A stretch of 64,000 bases of DNA, from positions 290,308 through 354,307 of the forward strand of contig JAMLGU010000004.1 of the NCBI GenBank assembly GCA_023957575.1, written 5' to 3'. Below the pieces are notes generated by a model, which saw only the letters and a list, made by a program, of their open reading frames with translations, had not been told where the DNA came from and ran no database searches. This stretch comes from Chitinophagaceae bacterium (GTDB lineage: Bacteria > Bacteroidota > Bacteroidia > Chitinophagales > Chitinophagaceae). Position numbers and translations under genes: made by a program. Positions 9,280-19,685 of this stretch are shown one piece after another. The number at the start of each line of letters is the position of its first letter. The stretch's first letter is position 1.

Positions 9280-11337
9280 TTAATACGCCTTACCTTCAAT
9301 CACCACATTGTCAATACTAAATGTTCCACCAGTTGATTCCGCATTAAATCCATAAAACCTGAGTGTGATTGGAGTAGTAAGATTTTTAAAATTACTTCCA
9401 AATGTTATAGTGCTGCCATTTTGAGCAGTTGTAGCCGCATCAGTTACCTGAAACACATTTGTGCCAACGACAGACAAATTTGCATTGGCGGGCTCAATGG
9501 AAGCAGGTAAGTTGGTATTAAATGCATCCAAACCCGATCTTACTGAATATTGCCTTATACCGGTTCCGGAGCGTTGCAATGTAAATGTCAATTTCGTAAG
9601 ATCCAGTTTCTTACCGCTCAAAGGAGTAATCACCACTTCAAAATATTTAGTCAAATCAATATCACCCGTAAATACATCACTACCATTAGCAGCACCCAAA
9701 GGCCAACCGGAGAATGAAAATCTTCCAGCCCCGGTTGAGTTTGTTCCCACTCCAATAGCAGTGAAGTTGCTGAATATCAATCCATTAACGGTAGGCAAAG
9801 GTGTCGGGTCGGTAGTTCCTGAGGTGGTAGTAACACCGGCAAAATCAAAAGAAGCAGCAAACAATCCTCCCGTATTTCCTCCCTTTATGTCGTCAGGCGT
9901 ACGCAAAACGAGTTGGGCGGTAGCCGGTTGTCCGGCAGGTTGATAAATGCTGACATATCCCAAAACAGTATCCGCAGCAGCCGGAACAATGATACCCGAA
10001 GTAGTTCTAATGAAAGTGGTAATTTCTCCGGTAGCATCTTTCACGGTATAGTTCTTCCCCGTAGAGGCAGTACTTCCCTCAGCAAAAGTTACTCCTTTTA
10101 TTGCCACCACAGTGGATTGCCATGCCAGAAGATTATTTTTTATCTCTTCAACAGTAGCTACCCTTGGAGTAATCGTTCCCTTTCCAATGGTGGTAGCGTT
10201 ATTCACATCACTTATTTGAATGGTTCCGTTGAACATACTAAACCTTAGTCCACTAACATTTACTCTTAATTTATCACCCAAAGTACCGGGAGACGGATTA
10301 CTGCCTTTTGCAAAATATAGGGTTATTCCACCTGTAGCATCCTGCAACCGATAGTTACCGGCAGCTTCATTACCGGTACTTGAGATAATTGTTCCTTCAA
10401 TGGCTATACCAAACGGAATGGTAGAGTCGGCTTCCGGTGTTGCATATTTAAGTACATCTGCAATACTCTTTACAGTAACAGGCTGGGCGCTACACCTTGC
10501 ATCGGTAAACTGCACATCAGAAGTATCACGTATAAAAAACTGAACCGTTCCATTGAAAATACTAGGTACCCCTATTAAAGCGCCATTGCCCTGAGCAACC
10601 TTAGCTCCCGCAAACCGGGCATAACTGCTGTTTCTTAAAACAATGATTTTGGAATCATCACAAGTTCTTATATTGAAGTTTACTGCAGAAACAGTTTGTT
10701 TATTAGCCGGATCGGCATAGGTTTTGTTAAGGTCGGCATCGCCAAACTCAGCTTTATTAATCTGAACAAGCATACTATATGCCGGATCATTAATGTTTTT
10801 TGTTATTTCCGAAATCTTAATCACTTTGGGTTTCACTTCATTTCCGAAAGAACCTTTCAGAATATACTGGTCAAACAGCGGCTGTGGAATACGCCCCAGG
10901 TTTAAGAATCTTCCATCATCCGAGCGAACAGAGTCGAGACCCAACTGAATATTCCCGCCATAATCGCCCAGCATTAGTCCTTTTACCTTTACAAAAACTT
11001 TACGCCCTACCGGATAGGAAGTATAAACATTATTTCCATCCAGCAGGATAGGAATACCCCCGGTTTCGTCCTGAATAATGATTTGTTTGTAAAAATTACC
11101 GCTTCTGTCATCAGCAATCACAATGCCACTGATAACCTTATCATCATTGACCTTTTGAAAGTTTCCGATGGAAGAATACATTGCTTTCAAGTCCTTAATG
11201 GTAAGGTTTGCCGTAATATTGGGGTCGGTACCCAAAGGCGGTTCATCAAATTTTTTATTACAGGATGATACAACAAAACTTATCATTAAAACAATGATAC
11301 CTGCCGTGAATACTGAAAAAGAAAATCTGTTGTTCAT
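9280..11337 (-). CDS. DUF5689-domain surface lipoprotein
   Basis: The 685-aa protein starts with a lipoprotein signal peptide (LMISFVVSSC, Cys26) and so is probably anchored to the outer membrane. The body holds DUF5689/OB-fold type segments: NLTIKDLKAMYSSIG and VISGIVIADDRSGNFYKQII near the N-terminus, IEGTIISSTGNEAAGNYRLQ around 310, and VVAIKGVTFAEGSTASTGKN around 400, followed by a beta-rich C-terminal region like those that bind substrates. These proteins commonly accompany a TonB receptor and a secreted endonuclease/phosphatase, as here. It follows the receptor by 31 bp on the same strand. The ligand is unknown. Confidence 0.82.
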   Translation of the reverse strand: MNNRFSFSVFTAGIIVLMISFVVSSCNKKFDEPPLGTDPNITANLTIKDLKAMYSSIGNFQKVNDDKVISGIVIADDRSGNFYKQIIIQDETGGIPILLDGNNVYTSYPVGRKVFVKVKGLMLGDYGGNIQLGLDSVRSDDGRFLNLGRIPQPLFDQYILKGSFGNEVKPKVIKISEITKNINDPAYSMLVQINKAEFGDADLNKTYADPANKQTVSAVNFNIRTCDDSKIIVLRNSSYARFAGAKVAQGNGALIGVPSIFNGTVQFFIRDTSDVQFTDARCSAQPVTVKSIADVLKYATPEADSTIPFGIAIEGTIISSTGNEAAGNYRLQDATGGITLYFAKGSNPSPGTLGDKLRVNVSGLRFSMFNGTIQISDVNNATTIGKGTITPRVATVEEIKNNLLAWQSTVVAIKGVTFAEGSTASTGKNYTVKDATGEITTFIRTTSGIIVPAAADTVLGYVSIYQPAGQPATAQLVLRTPDDIKGGNTGGLFAASFDFAGVTTTSGTTDPTPLPTVNGLIFSNFTAIGVGTNSTGAGRFSFSGWPLGAANGSDVFTGDIDLTKYFEVVITPLSGKKLDLTKLTFTLQRSGTGIRQYSVRSGLDAFNTNLPASIEPANANLSVVGTNVFQVTDAATTAQNGSTITFGSNFKNLTTPITLRFYGFNAESTGGTFSIDNVVIEGKAY

Positions 11338-11368
11338 GATTATTTTATATAAATTATTTTTAAATCAA

Positions 11369-13960
11369 TTAAAATCGAAAAGCGACACTGGCAAAATAGT
11401 TGAGACCATAAGCGTAATAATATTTCGGCGGAAACTTGTCCACGTTTTTGTTCTCATAGTCGAAACGCAATTGTTCAAAACCTCCTGACCGAATATTCGT
11501 ATTGTTCAATAAATTATTCACACCCAAATTGAATACCAAATATGTTCGCTTATTGTTAACATAATATTTGCGTGGCAACAGCTTAGACCAGCCGCCAAAG
11601 AAATCGAGTGTAAACTGATCCGGAAACTTTTCCTGTGCCAGAATCTTTGAAGCAGTTTGTTGCACCATCGGGTCTTCGGGGTTCACATCGCCAATGGTTT
11701 CTGTGGTTCTCCTCAACGGATTGACACTCAACCACGAATTACTGAAATAGTTGCCTGTAAAACTGATATACCAAAATTTAGGTGAACGATAAAACAGTCC
11801 GCCGCTATAAGCATTCTGAGGCGTAGAAGGAATTCTGTAGTTTTTTAAATACACGGTTTGCTCAGTAATAACCTGTGCGCTGTTGTCAACCGTTACGATG
11901 GCATGTTGACGGCTGTCGTAATAATAGCGGCCTACCGCTGCGGCACCGTTGAAAGTAAGTGTGTTAGTGAGTTTAACCTCTGTACCCAACTCTCCCCCAA
12001 AGAATAATTTATCAATTCCGCTTAATGCATAATTTACAAAATTTTGATACTGATCGTGATAGAATGTCATAATATCGTAACCATTTTTGAATTGACTGTA
12101 ATATCCTCTCAAACTGACTTTTGCTTTTGGCGCAATGTATTTGTAGCCGACTTCGGCAGTCAATGCTGTTTCACTCTTCAGATCGTTCTGCACCGTATTT
12201 CTGGTTCTTTGAGAGATATATACATTTTCAAACAACGGCGGTGTAGTAAGGTAGCCGCCATTTACGAAAAAGTAATTTCGCCCACTTGCTTTATAGGTAA
12301 CACCGGCCTTTGTAGATGAATTAATAAATTTTTGTTTAACCGCATCGCCGTAAGATTCATTAGGAAAAAGTCCGTTTCGGGTAAGCCCGGTGCGATAAAA
12401 TGATGATGACGATACTTCTCCGGCAGCAAAAAAGTCAAATTTTCTAAGGGTAAATACAAACTGCAACCAGGCTGCTGCTCTGTTCATGGTCATATTGTAA
12501 TTGTATCCATATTGCTCCCCTTTCTTTTTAACCTGATTGGGATTATCCACATCGTATTGCAATGAATTAGGGTTGTCAGGAAAATCTCTTTCTGCAAACT
12601 GATTTACGTTCAGCCAAAAATCGCCACCCAGCAAGTCCTTCACCTCCTGATAGTAATGATTCACCTGTTGTTGGTAATTAGCGCCTGCCGTCAAAGCAAT
12701 TTTTTCAGTCAGTTTGGTATTGTAAAGGGTGTTGGCCATCAGCCTCTTAGTATCATTCACCCTGTTGGACAATATATACAAAGATCGTTTACCGCTAACA
12801 TTATTGCCAATAGTGCCGTTCACATTATTTATAGTTACGTTATTCCCTTTGTTCACCTGATACAGCCGATCCCAGTTAACCTGTAGCATATCGGGATAGT
12901 TTTTATACTGCTGCGCAATGGATACGGCCATTTCCGGTTGGTTTATGGCATAATAGCTTGGCAAGTACCGGTAATAATCCGGTCTTGGGTCGGGAGCATT
13001 GTACCAGTCGAAAGCAGATAATTTTCTTTTGCCAAAAACATAACTGAGAGAGGTAGTCCAGCTACTTTTATTATTGGGTTTGTATTCATGCACCGCCATA
13101 AAAGCCGGTTGAAAAGTTTCCAAAACATTCGAGTTTCGTTTTTTACCGTTTTGATACCCCCATGCAGGATTGTAAAAATTTGTGCCGGCCAAGTCCATTG
13201 CCTCCTGCACCGAACCGGTTTGACGGCCATTCTCGGTGGGAGCGCCAAAAGCAATCAAAGAAAATGTATTTTTCTCACCTATTTTTTTATCGGCTGCAGC
13301 ATAATAACTCAATCCCCGATAATATGTGCCAGGCACATAACCTTCGTTGGCATAGCGGGTAGAAAGGGCGAGACTATAAGCCCATCCTTTTTTATTAAAG
13401 CCCGAACCATGAGAAAAAGTGAAGCGGTGGCGGTAATTTCTGTTAGAAAATGCATAACCAAACTGTGTTTGTGCCCATTGTGCACCGGCCCTTATGTCAA
13501 TATTGGTATTGAGCGCAATGCTTCCAATGGCAAAGCCATTTGCATCAAGACCATAGGAGGTTTCACGCGAGCGCATCACGTTGTTCAGTCCGCCCCAAAG
13601 ACCAAAAGGAGTAAATCCATTATCTAAGCCGGTAAAGTCAATCCCGTTCAGATACACTGCATTAGCGCCGGACTCATAGCCTCTAAGCCGAAACCGCATC
13701 ACACTGAAATTATACTCAGCCTGAGACAGAAACGGATCGCGCCCCGCAGTAAGAATAGAAGAAACGGAGGCTCGTTCCCCTTCGTCAAGATCGGCATCTT
13801 CCAGATTAATTACCGGCAGATTATCTTCCATATCTCTCTTTAACTCCACCACCGTTGTATCCCTCACCGGTATTGTATCTGCCGGTAAGGATGTTTTGTT
13901 TTGAGCATGAACAAAGGAATTGCCAAAAAAAAGAAAGAGTAGCCAAAAAGCAACTTTCAT
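11369..13960 (-). CDS. TonB-dependent outer membrane receptor
   Basis: I take the ATG at 13960 as start because it gives a clean signal peptide (MKVAFWLLFLFFGNSFVHA); the frame is open to 13999. Residues about 55-170 form the plug (VSSILTAGRDPF, RFRLRGYESGANAVYLNGID). The rest is a beta barrel with alternating aromatic strands that ends in the typical terminal Phe (YFASVAFRF). No carboxypeptidase-like leader domain precedes the plug, unlike SusC proteins. It heads an operon with the DUF5689 lipoprotein, and a secreted endonuclease-type gene diverges 155 bp away. Together they suggest uptake of a phosphorylated or nucleic-acid-derived compound, by inference. Confidence 0.88.
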   Translation of the reverse strand: MKVAFWLLFLFFGNSFVHAQNKTSLPADTIPVRDTTVVELKRDMEDNLPVINLEDADLDEGERASVSSILTAGRDPFLSQAEYNFSVMRFRLRGYESGANAVYLNGIDFTGLDNGFTPFGLWGGLNNVMRSRETSYGLDANGFAIGSIALNTNIDIRAGAQWAQTQFGYAFSNRNYRHRFTFSHGSGFNKKGWAYSLALSTRYANEGYVPGTYYRGLSYYAAADKKIGEKNTFSLIAFGAPTENGRQTGSVQEAMDLAGTNFYNPAWGYQNGKKRNSNVLETFQPAFMAVHEYKPNNKSSWTTSLSYVFGKRKLSAFDWYNAPDPRPDYYRYLPSYYAINQPEMAVSIAQQYKNYPDMLQVNWDRLYQVNKGNNVTINNVNGTIGNNVSGKRSLYILSNRVNDTKRLMANTLYNTKLTEKIALTAGANYQQQVNHYYQEVKDLLGGDFWLNVNQFAERDFPDNPNSLQYDVDNPNQVKKKGEQYGYNYNMTMNRAAAWLQFVFTLRKFDFFAAGEVSSSSFYRTGLTRNGLFPNESYGDAVKQKFINSSTKAGVTYKASGRNYFFVNGGYLTTPPLFENVYISQRTRNTVQNDLKSETALTAEVGYKYIAPKAKVSLRGYYSQFKNGYDIMTFYHDQYQNFVNYALSGIDKLFFGGELGTEVKLTNTLTFNGAAAVGRYYYDSRQHAIVTVDNSAQVITEQTVYLKNYRIPSTPQNAYSGGLFYRSPKFWYISFTGNYFSNSWLSVNPLRRTTETIGDVNPEDPMVQQTASKILAQEKFPDQFTLDFFGGWSKLLPRKYYVNNKRTYLVFNLGVNNLLNNTNIRSGGFEQLRFDYENKNVDKFPPKYYYAYGLNYFASVAFRF

Positions 13961-14114
13961 AATGTTAGGTTTATCTTTATAACAAAAAGCAAATATCAAA
14001 TTCAGGTGCCATGTTTTATTTAAATAGCAAGCCTGATTTAAAAAGCTTAAAAATCGTTTGCACTAAGATACGAATTATTGATTTTAAATGGAAATTATTA
14101 ATAAAATAACTGAC

Positions 14115-15152
14115 ATGAAGAAATTAGTCCTTTTATTTTTTATCATCTTCTTTCTTACAGAAGGCTATAGCCAAACTAAGTATAGGCCGATTGTAGTGGG
14201 TTTTTACAATTTTGAAAATTTTTATGATACAATTTTTCACGGTAAAAACGATGATCCCCAATTCACACCGCAGGGCTCCAAAGCCTACACCGGCGCAGTA
14301 TTCAATGATAAAGTAAAAAAATTAGCAACGGTGTTGTCACAAATCGGCACAGATATTAACCCGGATGGTGTGGCAATCCTGGGAACTGCCGAAATTGAAA
14401 ATGCTTTTGTATTGGACACACTATTGAAACATCCGCTAATTGCGCATCGCGGATACAAATTCGTGCATTATGACTCACGCGATTTCAGAGGGGTGGACGT
14501 GGCCATGATCTACAATCCCAAATATTTTAAAGTACAAAAGAGCAGACCACTTTTTGTAAAGCTGCCCGAAGGTTCCAAAGATGCTTTTTACACAAGAGAC
14601 GTATTGTGGGTAACCGGTTTATTAGACGGAGAAAAAGTACATGTATTTGTAAACCACTGGCCCAGTCGCTCGGGAGGCGAAAAAAGAAGTGAGCCGGGCA
14701 GGATGGCGGCAGCAGAAACAGTAAGAAGACAGATTGATACGCTGCTGATTATTGAGCCGGACTCTAAAATCATTGTAATGGGCGACCTGAATGACGACCC
14801 AACTAATAACAGTATAACCAAAGGGCTGAAAGCCTCAGGCAATCTCAAAAAGCTTAATAAAGATGAACTGTACAACCCCTGGATGGACTATTATAAAAAT
14901 GGTATCGGTACATTGGCCTATCAGGATGCCTGGAGCCTTTTTGACCAAATCATTGTATCGCAAGCTTTCCTCGATAAAAAGCAGGAAGGGCTCTTCTTTT
15001 ACAAAAACAATGTTTTTAAAGCCGATTATATGATAGAAAATATTGGAAAGTACAAAGGTTATCCCATGCGCACTTACAGTGGCGACTTATATCGCGGAGG
15101 ATACAGCGACCACTTTCCCACTTATATTGTGTTGTTGAAAAAGGTAGAGTAA
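14115..15152 (+). CDS. Secreted endonuclease/exonuclease/phosphatase-family protein
   Basis: The start at 14115 gives a signal peptide (MKKLVLLFFIIFFLTEGYSQ); an in-frame ATG at 14088 would add nine residues before it. The DNase I-like fold is shown by VGFYNFENFYDT, ILGTAEIENAFVLDTLL (metal-binding Glu), FVNHWPSRSGGE (catalytic-type His), IIVMGDLNDDPTN (D-x-N) and the terminal GGYSDHFPTYIVL (SDH). All key positions are present, so it should be an active Mg-dependent phosphodiesterase or nuclease, exported to the periplasm or surface. It diverges from the TonB receptor gene, and ends 3 bp from rpiB, which converges. Confidence 0.88.
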   Translation: MKKLVLLFFIIFFLTEGYSQTKYRPIVVGFYNFENFYDTIFHGKNDDPQFTPQGSKAYTGAVFNDKVKKLATVLSQIGTDINPDGVAILGTAEIENAFVLDTLLKHPLIAHRGYKFVHYDSRDFRGVDVAMIYNPKYFKVQKSRPLFVKLPEGSKDAFYTRDVLWVTGLLDGEKVHVFVNHWPSRSGGEKRSEPGRMAAAETVRRQIDTLLIIEPDSKIIVMGDLNDDPTNNSITKGLKASGNLKKLNKDELYNPWMDYYKNGIGTLAYQDAWSLFDQIIVSQAFLDKKQEGLFFYKNNVFKADYMIENIGKYKGYPMRTYSGDLYRGGYSDHFPTYIVLLKKVE

Positions 15153-15155
15153 TAA

Positions 15156-15608
15156 TTAACAACTCATTTTGTTTACCCTGTTAGCATGTCTGCCGCCTTC
15201 AAATTCAGTATTTACAAATACATCAACCATTTCTTCGGCCACATATTCTGACACAAACCGTGCAGGAATACAAATAATATTAGCATTATTGTGCCTTCGT
15301 GCCAATGATGCAATTTCGGCATCCCAGCAAAGCGCTGCCCTGATACCCTGGTGCTTATTGGCGGTGATGCAAACCCCGTTTCCGCTTCCGCATAGCAAAA
15401 TGCCAAATGCATTCTCGCCCGCTTCCACCGCTTTGGCTACCGGATGGGCAAAGTCGGGATAGTCGGCGGGTTCTGCCGAGTACGTACCAAAATCTTTGTA
15501 TTTTAAATCTTTCCCTTCCAAATAAGAAATCAAAAGTTCCTTCATTTCAAACCCGGCGTGGTCGCTACCAATCGCAATTGGTTTGGAAAAATCAAATATA
15601 TTATTCAT
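15156..15608 (-). CDS. rpiB: Ribose-5-phosphate isomerase B
   Basis: RpiB interconverts ribose 5-phosphate and ribulose 5-phosphate in the pentose phosphate pathway. The 150-aa protein has the RpiB/LacAB signature: IGSDHAGFEMKELL at the N-terminus, catalytic-region GILLCGSGNGVCITANKHQG (Cys and the SGxG anion hole) and RRHNNANIICIPAR. Length is standard. It is followed downstream by the exported endonuclease gene, convergently, and preceded by a 90-bp gap to tatC. Confidence 0.94.
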   Translation of the reverse strand: MNNIFDFSKPIAIGSDHAGFEMKELLISYLEGKDLKYKDFGTYSAEPADYPDFAHPVAKAVEAGENAFGILLCGSGNGVCITANKHQGIRAALCWDAEIASLARRHNNANIICIPARFVSEYVAEEMVDVFVNTEFEGGRHANRVNKMSC

Positions 15609-15699
15609 GTCAAAGCATTTTAATCAAAAAAATACGTGTCAAAAGTTGAGCAAGCGGTTTAATACTAAATCCGTAAAAACCAAAATTATATATTAATCA

Positions 15700-16563
15700 T
15701 TAACTCCACTCCTGTATTGAGCCGTCCTCTTTTGCCCTGGCCGCCTCTCCTCTTGCCGCCAGCTTCACACTAATTTCAAATAACAAATACAAAGGTAGTG
15801 TTACTACGGCTAAACTAAAAGGGTCTGTAGTAGGTGTAATGATGGCTGCTGCCACCAATATAACCATAAAGGCATGGCGGCGGTATCTTTTTAGCAGGCC
15901 AGACGATATGATTCCCGCTTTGGAAAGCGCCAGAATTAACAATGGCATCTGAAATAACAGTCCGATACCGGCTGTGGTATAAATCATATTTTCAAGATAA
16001 TCTGAAAAAGTGGGAATAATTGCAATTTGCTCGCTTAGTTTATAGTTAAAATAGAAATTCACCATCAGGGGGGTGAGGATAAAATAACCGAAAGCCACAC
16101 CAATAAAAAACAAAATTGATACCCAAAAAATGATGCCGGTAGTTCCTTTTCTTTCTCTTTCGGATAGGGCAGGCTTCACAAAACGCCACATTTCCCAAAG
16201 AATATATGGAAAAGCCAAAACAAAACCACCAATAAATGCCACTGTAAAGGAAGCAATAAACTGCCCTGTCATAGTGGTTTCCTGAAACTTTACAGCCGTG
16301 CTGGTAAAGCACAGTCCATCACCCACACCTACCTTTCTACCGATTTTACACAACCATTGTATCGAAACAAAATCAGGTCGCGTGGGACCAAAAATGATTT
16401 TATCTACAAAAACATTGGAAAAAATAAAAAAACCTATGGCTCCCACTACTACCGCCACTATTGCACGAATAAGATGCCAGCGCAGCTCTTCCAAGTGGTC
16501 CACAAACGCCATCTCAGAATCCTCGCCTTCATTTCGCTTTTCTAAAAATTCATTCAACGCCAT
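15700..16563 (-). CDS. tatC: Twin-arginine translocase subunit TatC
   Basis: TatC is the membrane receptor for twin-arginine signal peptides. The N-terminus MAFVDHLEELRWHLIRAI contains the conserved HLxELRxR-type motif (residues 22-30), and six membrane segments follow, with LSERERKGTTGIIFWVSILF and FRFV-like WEMWRFVKPAL as the family's central motifs. Residues 60-90 carry a longer periplasmic loop (IQWLCKIGRKVGVGDGLCFT) that I associate with this phylum. Length 287 aa. No tatA is nearby. It is transcribed leftward, alone or with rpiB. Confidence 0.93.
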   Translation of the reverse strand: MALNEFLEKRNEGEDSEMAFVDHLEELRWHLIRAIVAVVVGAIGFFIFSNVFVDKIIFGPTRPDFVSIQWLCKIGRKVGVGDGLCFTSTAVKFQETTMTGQFIASFTVAFIGGFVLAFPYILWEMWRFVKPALSERERKGTTGIIFWVSILFFIGVAFGYFILTPLMVNFYFNYKLSEQIAIIPTFSDYLENMIYTTAGIGLLFQMPLLILALSKAGIISSGLLKRYRRHAFMVILVAAAIITPTTDPFSLAVVTLPLYLLFEISVKLAARGEAARAKEDGSIQEWS

Positions 16564-16684
16564 AAAGCCTCAAAATTAAGAAATTTGAATTGGAGATTTT
16601 TGTTAAAGCCAAAAAACTAAAAAAGAAAATCATTCACCCAAAAATTCCGTAGGCTGCATTTACAAAATCTAACCCTATTCTCCC

Positions 16685-16692
16685 TATTTTTG
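16685..16692 (+). promoter_or_regulatory. -7 element (TATTTTTG) upstream of the DUF4920 gene
   Basis: TATTTTTG matches the Bacteroidota TAnnTTTG element and lies 23 bp before the ATG at 16715. The -33 region is weak (TTTAC about 24 nt upstream). Confidence 0.5.
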
Positions 16693-16714
16693 CAACACAT
16701 AAATTTATTGTTAT

Positions 16715-17185
16715 ATGAAAAAATTATTTGCTTTTGCTTTTGCATTGTTTTTTGCTTCCGCCTTAATAGCACAGCCCCCTGCCGGGCCGGCCAACAAAGG
16801 AGATTCTTTTGGAGATAAAATATCTGCCAAAGGCGCTGTTTCTTTGGAAAAAATGACAAAAACACTTGACAAAAACACTGTTTTTACCGGAAAAATTAAG
16901 GGAACCGTCAAAGAAGTATGCAGCAACAAAGGTTGCTGGATAAAAATGGAACTACCCGACAAAACCCAGATGCAGGTAAAATTTAAAGATTATGGATTTT
17001 TTGTGCCAACCGCTTTGGCCGGAAAAACAGTAGTGCTAAACGGAAAGGCAGAAAAAAAATTGGTTTCGGTAGATGAACTGAAGCACTTTGCCGAAGATGC
17101 CAAAAAGAGCCAGGAAGAAATTGACGCTATTACACAGCCCGAAACGCAGGTTAAATTTCTGGCTACGGGCGTACTGGTGATTTAA
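16715..17185 (+). CDS. DUF4920-domain exported protein
   Basis: A signal peptide (MKKLFAFAFALFFASALIAQ) precedes a 135-residue domain with FTGKIKGTVKEVCSNKGCWI, then FKDYGFFVPTALAGKTVVLNG and EEIDAITQPE, the pattern of DUF4920 in Bacteroidota. The two Cys of VCSNKGCW are conserved and could form a disulfide or bind a metal. Function is unknown. It has its own -7 promoter element and is followed by a strong hairpin terminator, so it is monocistronic. Confidence 0.85.
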   Translation: MKKLFAFAFALFFASALIAQPPAGPANKGDSFGDKISAKGAVSLEKMTKTLDKNTVFTGKIKGTVKEVCSNKGCWIKMELPDKTQMQVKFKDYGFFVPTALAGKTVVLNGKAEKKLVSVDELKHFAEDAKKSQEEIDAITQPETQVKFLATGVLVI

Positions 17186-17196
17186 GAAACTAAAAT

Positions 17197-17223
17197 ACCT
17201 GCGGGAATTCGGTTCCCGCAGGT
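17197..17223 (+). terminator. Hairpin terminator after the DUF4920 gene
   Basis: ACCTGCGGGAA and TTCCCGCAGGT form a perfect 11-bp stem around a 5-nt loop (TTCGG). It starts 11 bp after the stop codon. No T-run follows closely. Confidence 0.8.
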
Positions 17224-17315
17224 ATAAACAACTCATTATGCTACCTGCAAAACCGCAGGAAGCAATATTTTAATACCCTTTTTCCATCCGTACTTTCCAC
17301 TTGTACGATGCCCTA

Positions 17316-17645
17316 CTAAATGTTGGCTCCACCTTCATTAGGCTCTACATTAATGGTTTCGCCCTCAGCCGGTTTTTCCTTTGCGCCAAAAATATCATTC
17401 ATCCATTTTTCTGCGCCGGGAAAATGTTCTTTAATCGTATCAGTGCCTTTGGTGGCAAGTTCCGAAAAATAATCTTTTGCCTGATCGGCAGCTTTTACGG
17501 CTTCGTCCTTAAAGCCATTTGCTTTTTCTTTCAGATTGTTCATCATCTTTTCTCTTTCTTCGGGTGTCATGCTGGCATATTTACCGGCGGCAAGACCTGC
17601 CAATGCGCCCATAATGAAAGTAGCGATATGCTTGTTGTTAACCAT
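17316..17645 (-). CDS. YtxH-like small membrane-associated protein
   Basis: The 109-aa protein begins with a short hydrophobic glycine-rich helix (IATFIMGALAGLAAGKY) followed by a charged amphipathic region (EEREKMMNNLKEKANGFKDE, AVKAADQAKDYFSELATKGTD) and an acidic Gly-Glu tail. That is the YtxH/apolipoprotein-like pattern of envelope stress proteins. No enzymatic motif is present. It is a single leftward gene converging with the DUF4920 gene and terminator. Confidence 0.75.
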   Translation of the reverse strand: MVNNKHIATFIMGALAGLAAGKYASMTPEEREKMMNNLKEKANGFKDEAVKAADQAKDYFSELATKGTDTIKEHFPGAEKWMNDIFGAKEKPAEGETINVEPNEGGANI

Positions 17646-18125
17646 AGTTTTGAATTTTAAATTGTTTTACAATAATGTTTAATTACTACTTCAAAGTTAG
17701 TACCCTATTTTCATTCCCTGTGTTAAAATGTTCATCTTTTCGGTGAAGGGGTTGTTTTTGACGGTGAAGGAACAATTTCTGAGAGAATAACACGGAAAAG
17801 TAATAAAACGAAGAAAAAACGATCAATCAAAAAAAACGATATTTGAAAAGGTTAATTGAAAGTGGTTCAAAAAATGGGGAGCTTATAGTTAACTCTAAGT
17901 ACTTCTGGCCGAATTTTAGGGAAGCCTACATACTGATGGTAGGAGTCCCACAGCCCTCCTGTAATACTTAAAATATCTGCCATGCTTAATAAGAGAGACG
18001 CTTTTGATCTTCTCATTCCATATAAATTTAAACTCTACATCACATTTCTTCATTCTTTAGTCTGGTAACAAATTTTCTAATCATTATAAAATGGAAGGAT
18101 GATGATATGTTGTCTCTACTCATTG
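17646..18125. other. Intergenic; only a weak 38-codon frame
   Basis: No recognisable gene. One short minus-strand frame, 17867-17983 (starting MADILSITGGLWDSY), is coding-like in composition but has no family I know and may be a remnant. Confidence 0.4.
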
Positions 18126-19668
18126 TCATATCGCTACTCTTTTGTCATATAAATAAGACTGGAAACCAATAAACGTGTTTCTGATTTTTGCAATGTCACC
18201 AAGTTCTTTTTTAGCGTCTGCGATGGCGTGATATTTCAGCACAAGCAAATCGCCAATTTTGGTGTCGTCTAATTCGTCAACGCCTTGTTTCACATATTGA
18301 CTCAAAACGAAGTTCAAAAATTCTTGCTGTTTTGGATCGTAATTATACAAATGAATTTTTGCTTTATCTGCCCGTGTTGCTCTTTCTAAAATGTCGGAAT
18401 GAAATGCGATGTATGCCAGAACATCATATAAGTCACTGTTTTCAGCATTCAGTATTTTTTGGAATTCTGTCAACTGTTGTTTAGCAAAACCTTTTTCTGT
18501 CAGTTCTTCCAACAGTTTCTTCCTTGTATCGGGTTTGCTCCAAATAGTTCTTAATTCATCTTCACTTTTAAAAAGCTCGGGCAATGTTCCGAATAGTGAA
18601 CGCAAAAATTCTTCGGCTGAAATTGGCTTACCATCCGGGCTTCAAAATGAAGTACTAACCATGTGTTGAAATACCCTCACCTTACCATCAGCCAATTTCA
18701 CCTTTATCATTTTGCGGCGATTATCATCACAGCGGCATAATATGTAACCACAGACAGGGCAAGGCTCCGTCTCTTCTTTTACACAAATACAAGGCCTTTG
18801 TCCGCAATCTTCGCAAGGTTTCGGGATGCTTTTAGTTTTAGGACCTTCAGATTCTTCGGGTTCTCCGTCCCATTCAGGGTCGCTGAAATGATGATGTGCT
18901 TTTACAAAGTCGTAAATGGTGAAATAATCTTTGCCATCAAATAAACGTGTTCCACGACCAATGATTTGTTTAAACTAAATCATGGAGTTTACAGGACGTA
19001 GCAAAACAATGTTTCTTACTTCGGGAGCATCAACACCCGTGCTTAATTTTTGTGAAGTGGTCAGTATGGTTGGAATGTTTTTCTCGTTGTCCTGAAAATC
19101 TCTCAAATGTTGTTCACCTATTTTTCCGTCATGTGCAGTTACTCGGTGACAATAGTTCGGATTTTTAGAATTTGCATATTGATTGATTAAATCACGAATT
19201 GCCAAAGCATGTAATTGAGTAGCACAGAAAACCAAAGTCTTTTCATTTTGATTTATCAGGCTCATAAAAATTTTTACCCGATACTCTTCCTGTTCTTTAA
19301 TCTCAATAATGCGGTTCATTTCCGCTTCGGTGTATCTCTTGCCTTCTTCAATTTCTCCTTCTAAAACGGTGTCATCCGAAGCATATAAATACTCGTCAAT
19401 GGTTGTGTCAATTTGCTTGACTTTGAAAGGTGTTAAGAAACCATCATTGATTCCTTCTATTAGTGAATATACATAAACCGGCTCACCGAAATAATTGTAA
19501 GTATCTGCGTTGATGGTTCGCTTTGGTGTAGCTGTCAAACCCAACTGAACGGCTGGGCTGAAATATTCCATAATGGCTCGCCAATTGCTTTCGTCATTGG
19601 CTCCGCCACGGTGACACTCGTCAATTATGATAAAATCAAAAAAGTCATTTGGGTATTCTCCAAAGTAT

Positions 19669-19685
19669 GGTTCGACAAGCTCACC
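19669..19685 (+). repeat. Palindromic element, left flank of the GIY-YIG insertion
   Basis: GGTTCGACAAGCTCACC belongs to a family whose core is TTCGRCAAGCTC or its complement. On the minus strand it is translated GELVEP within HsdR. Confidence 0.75.
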
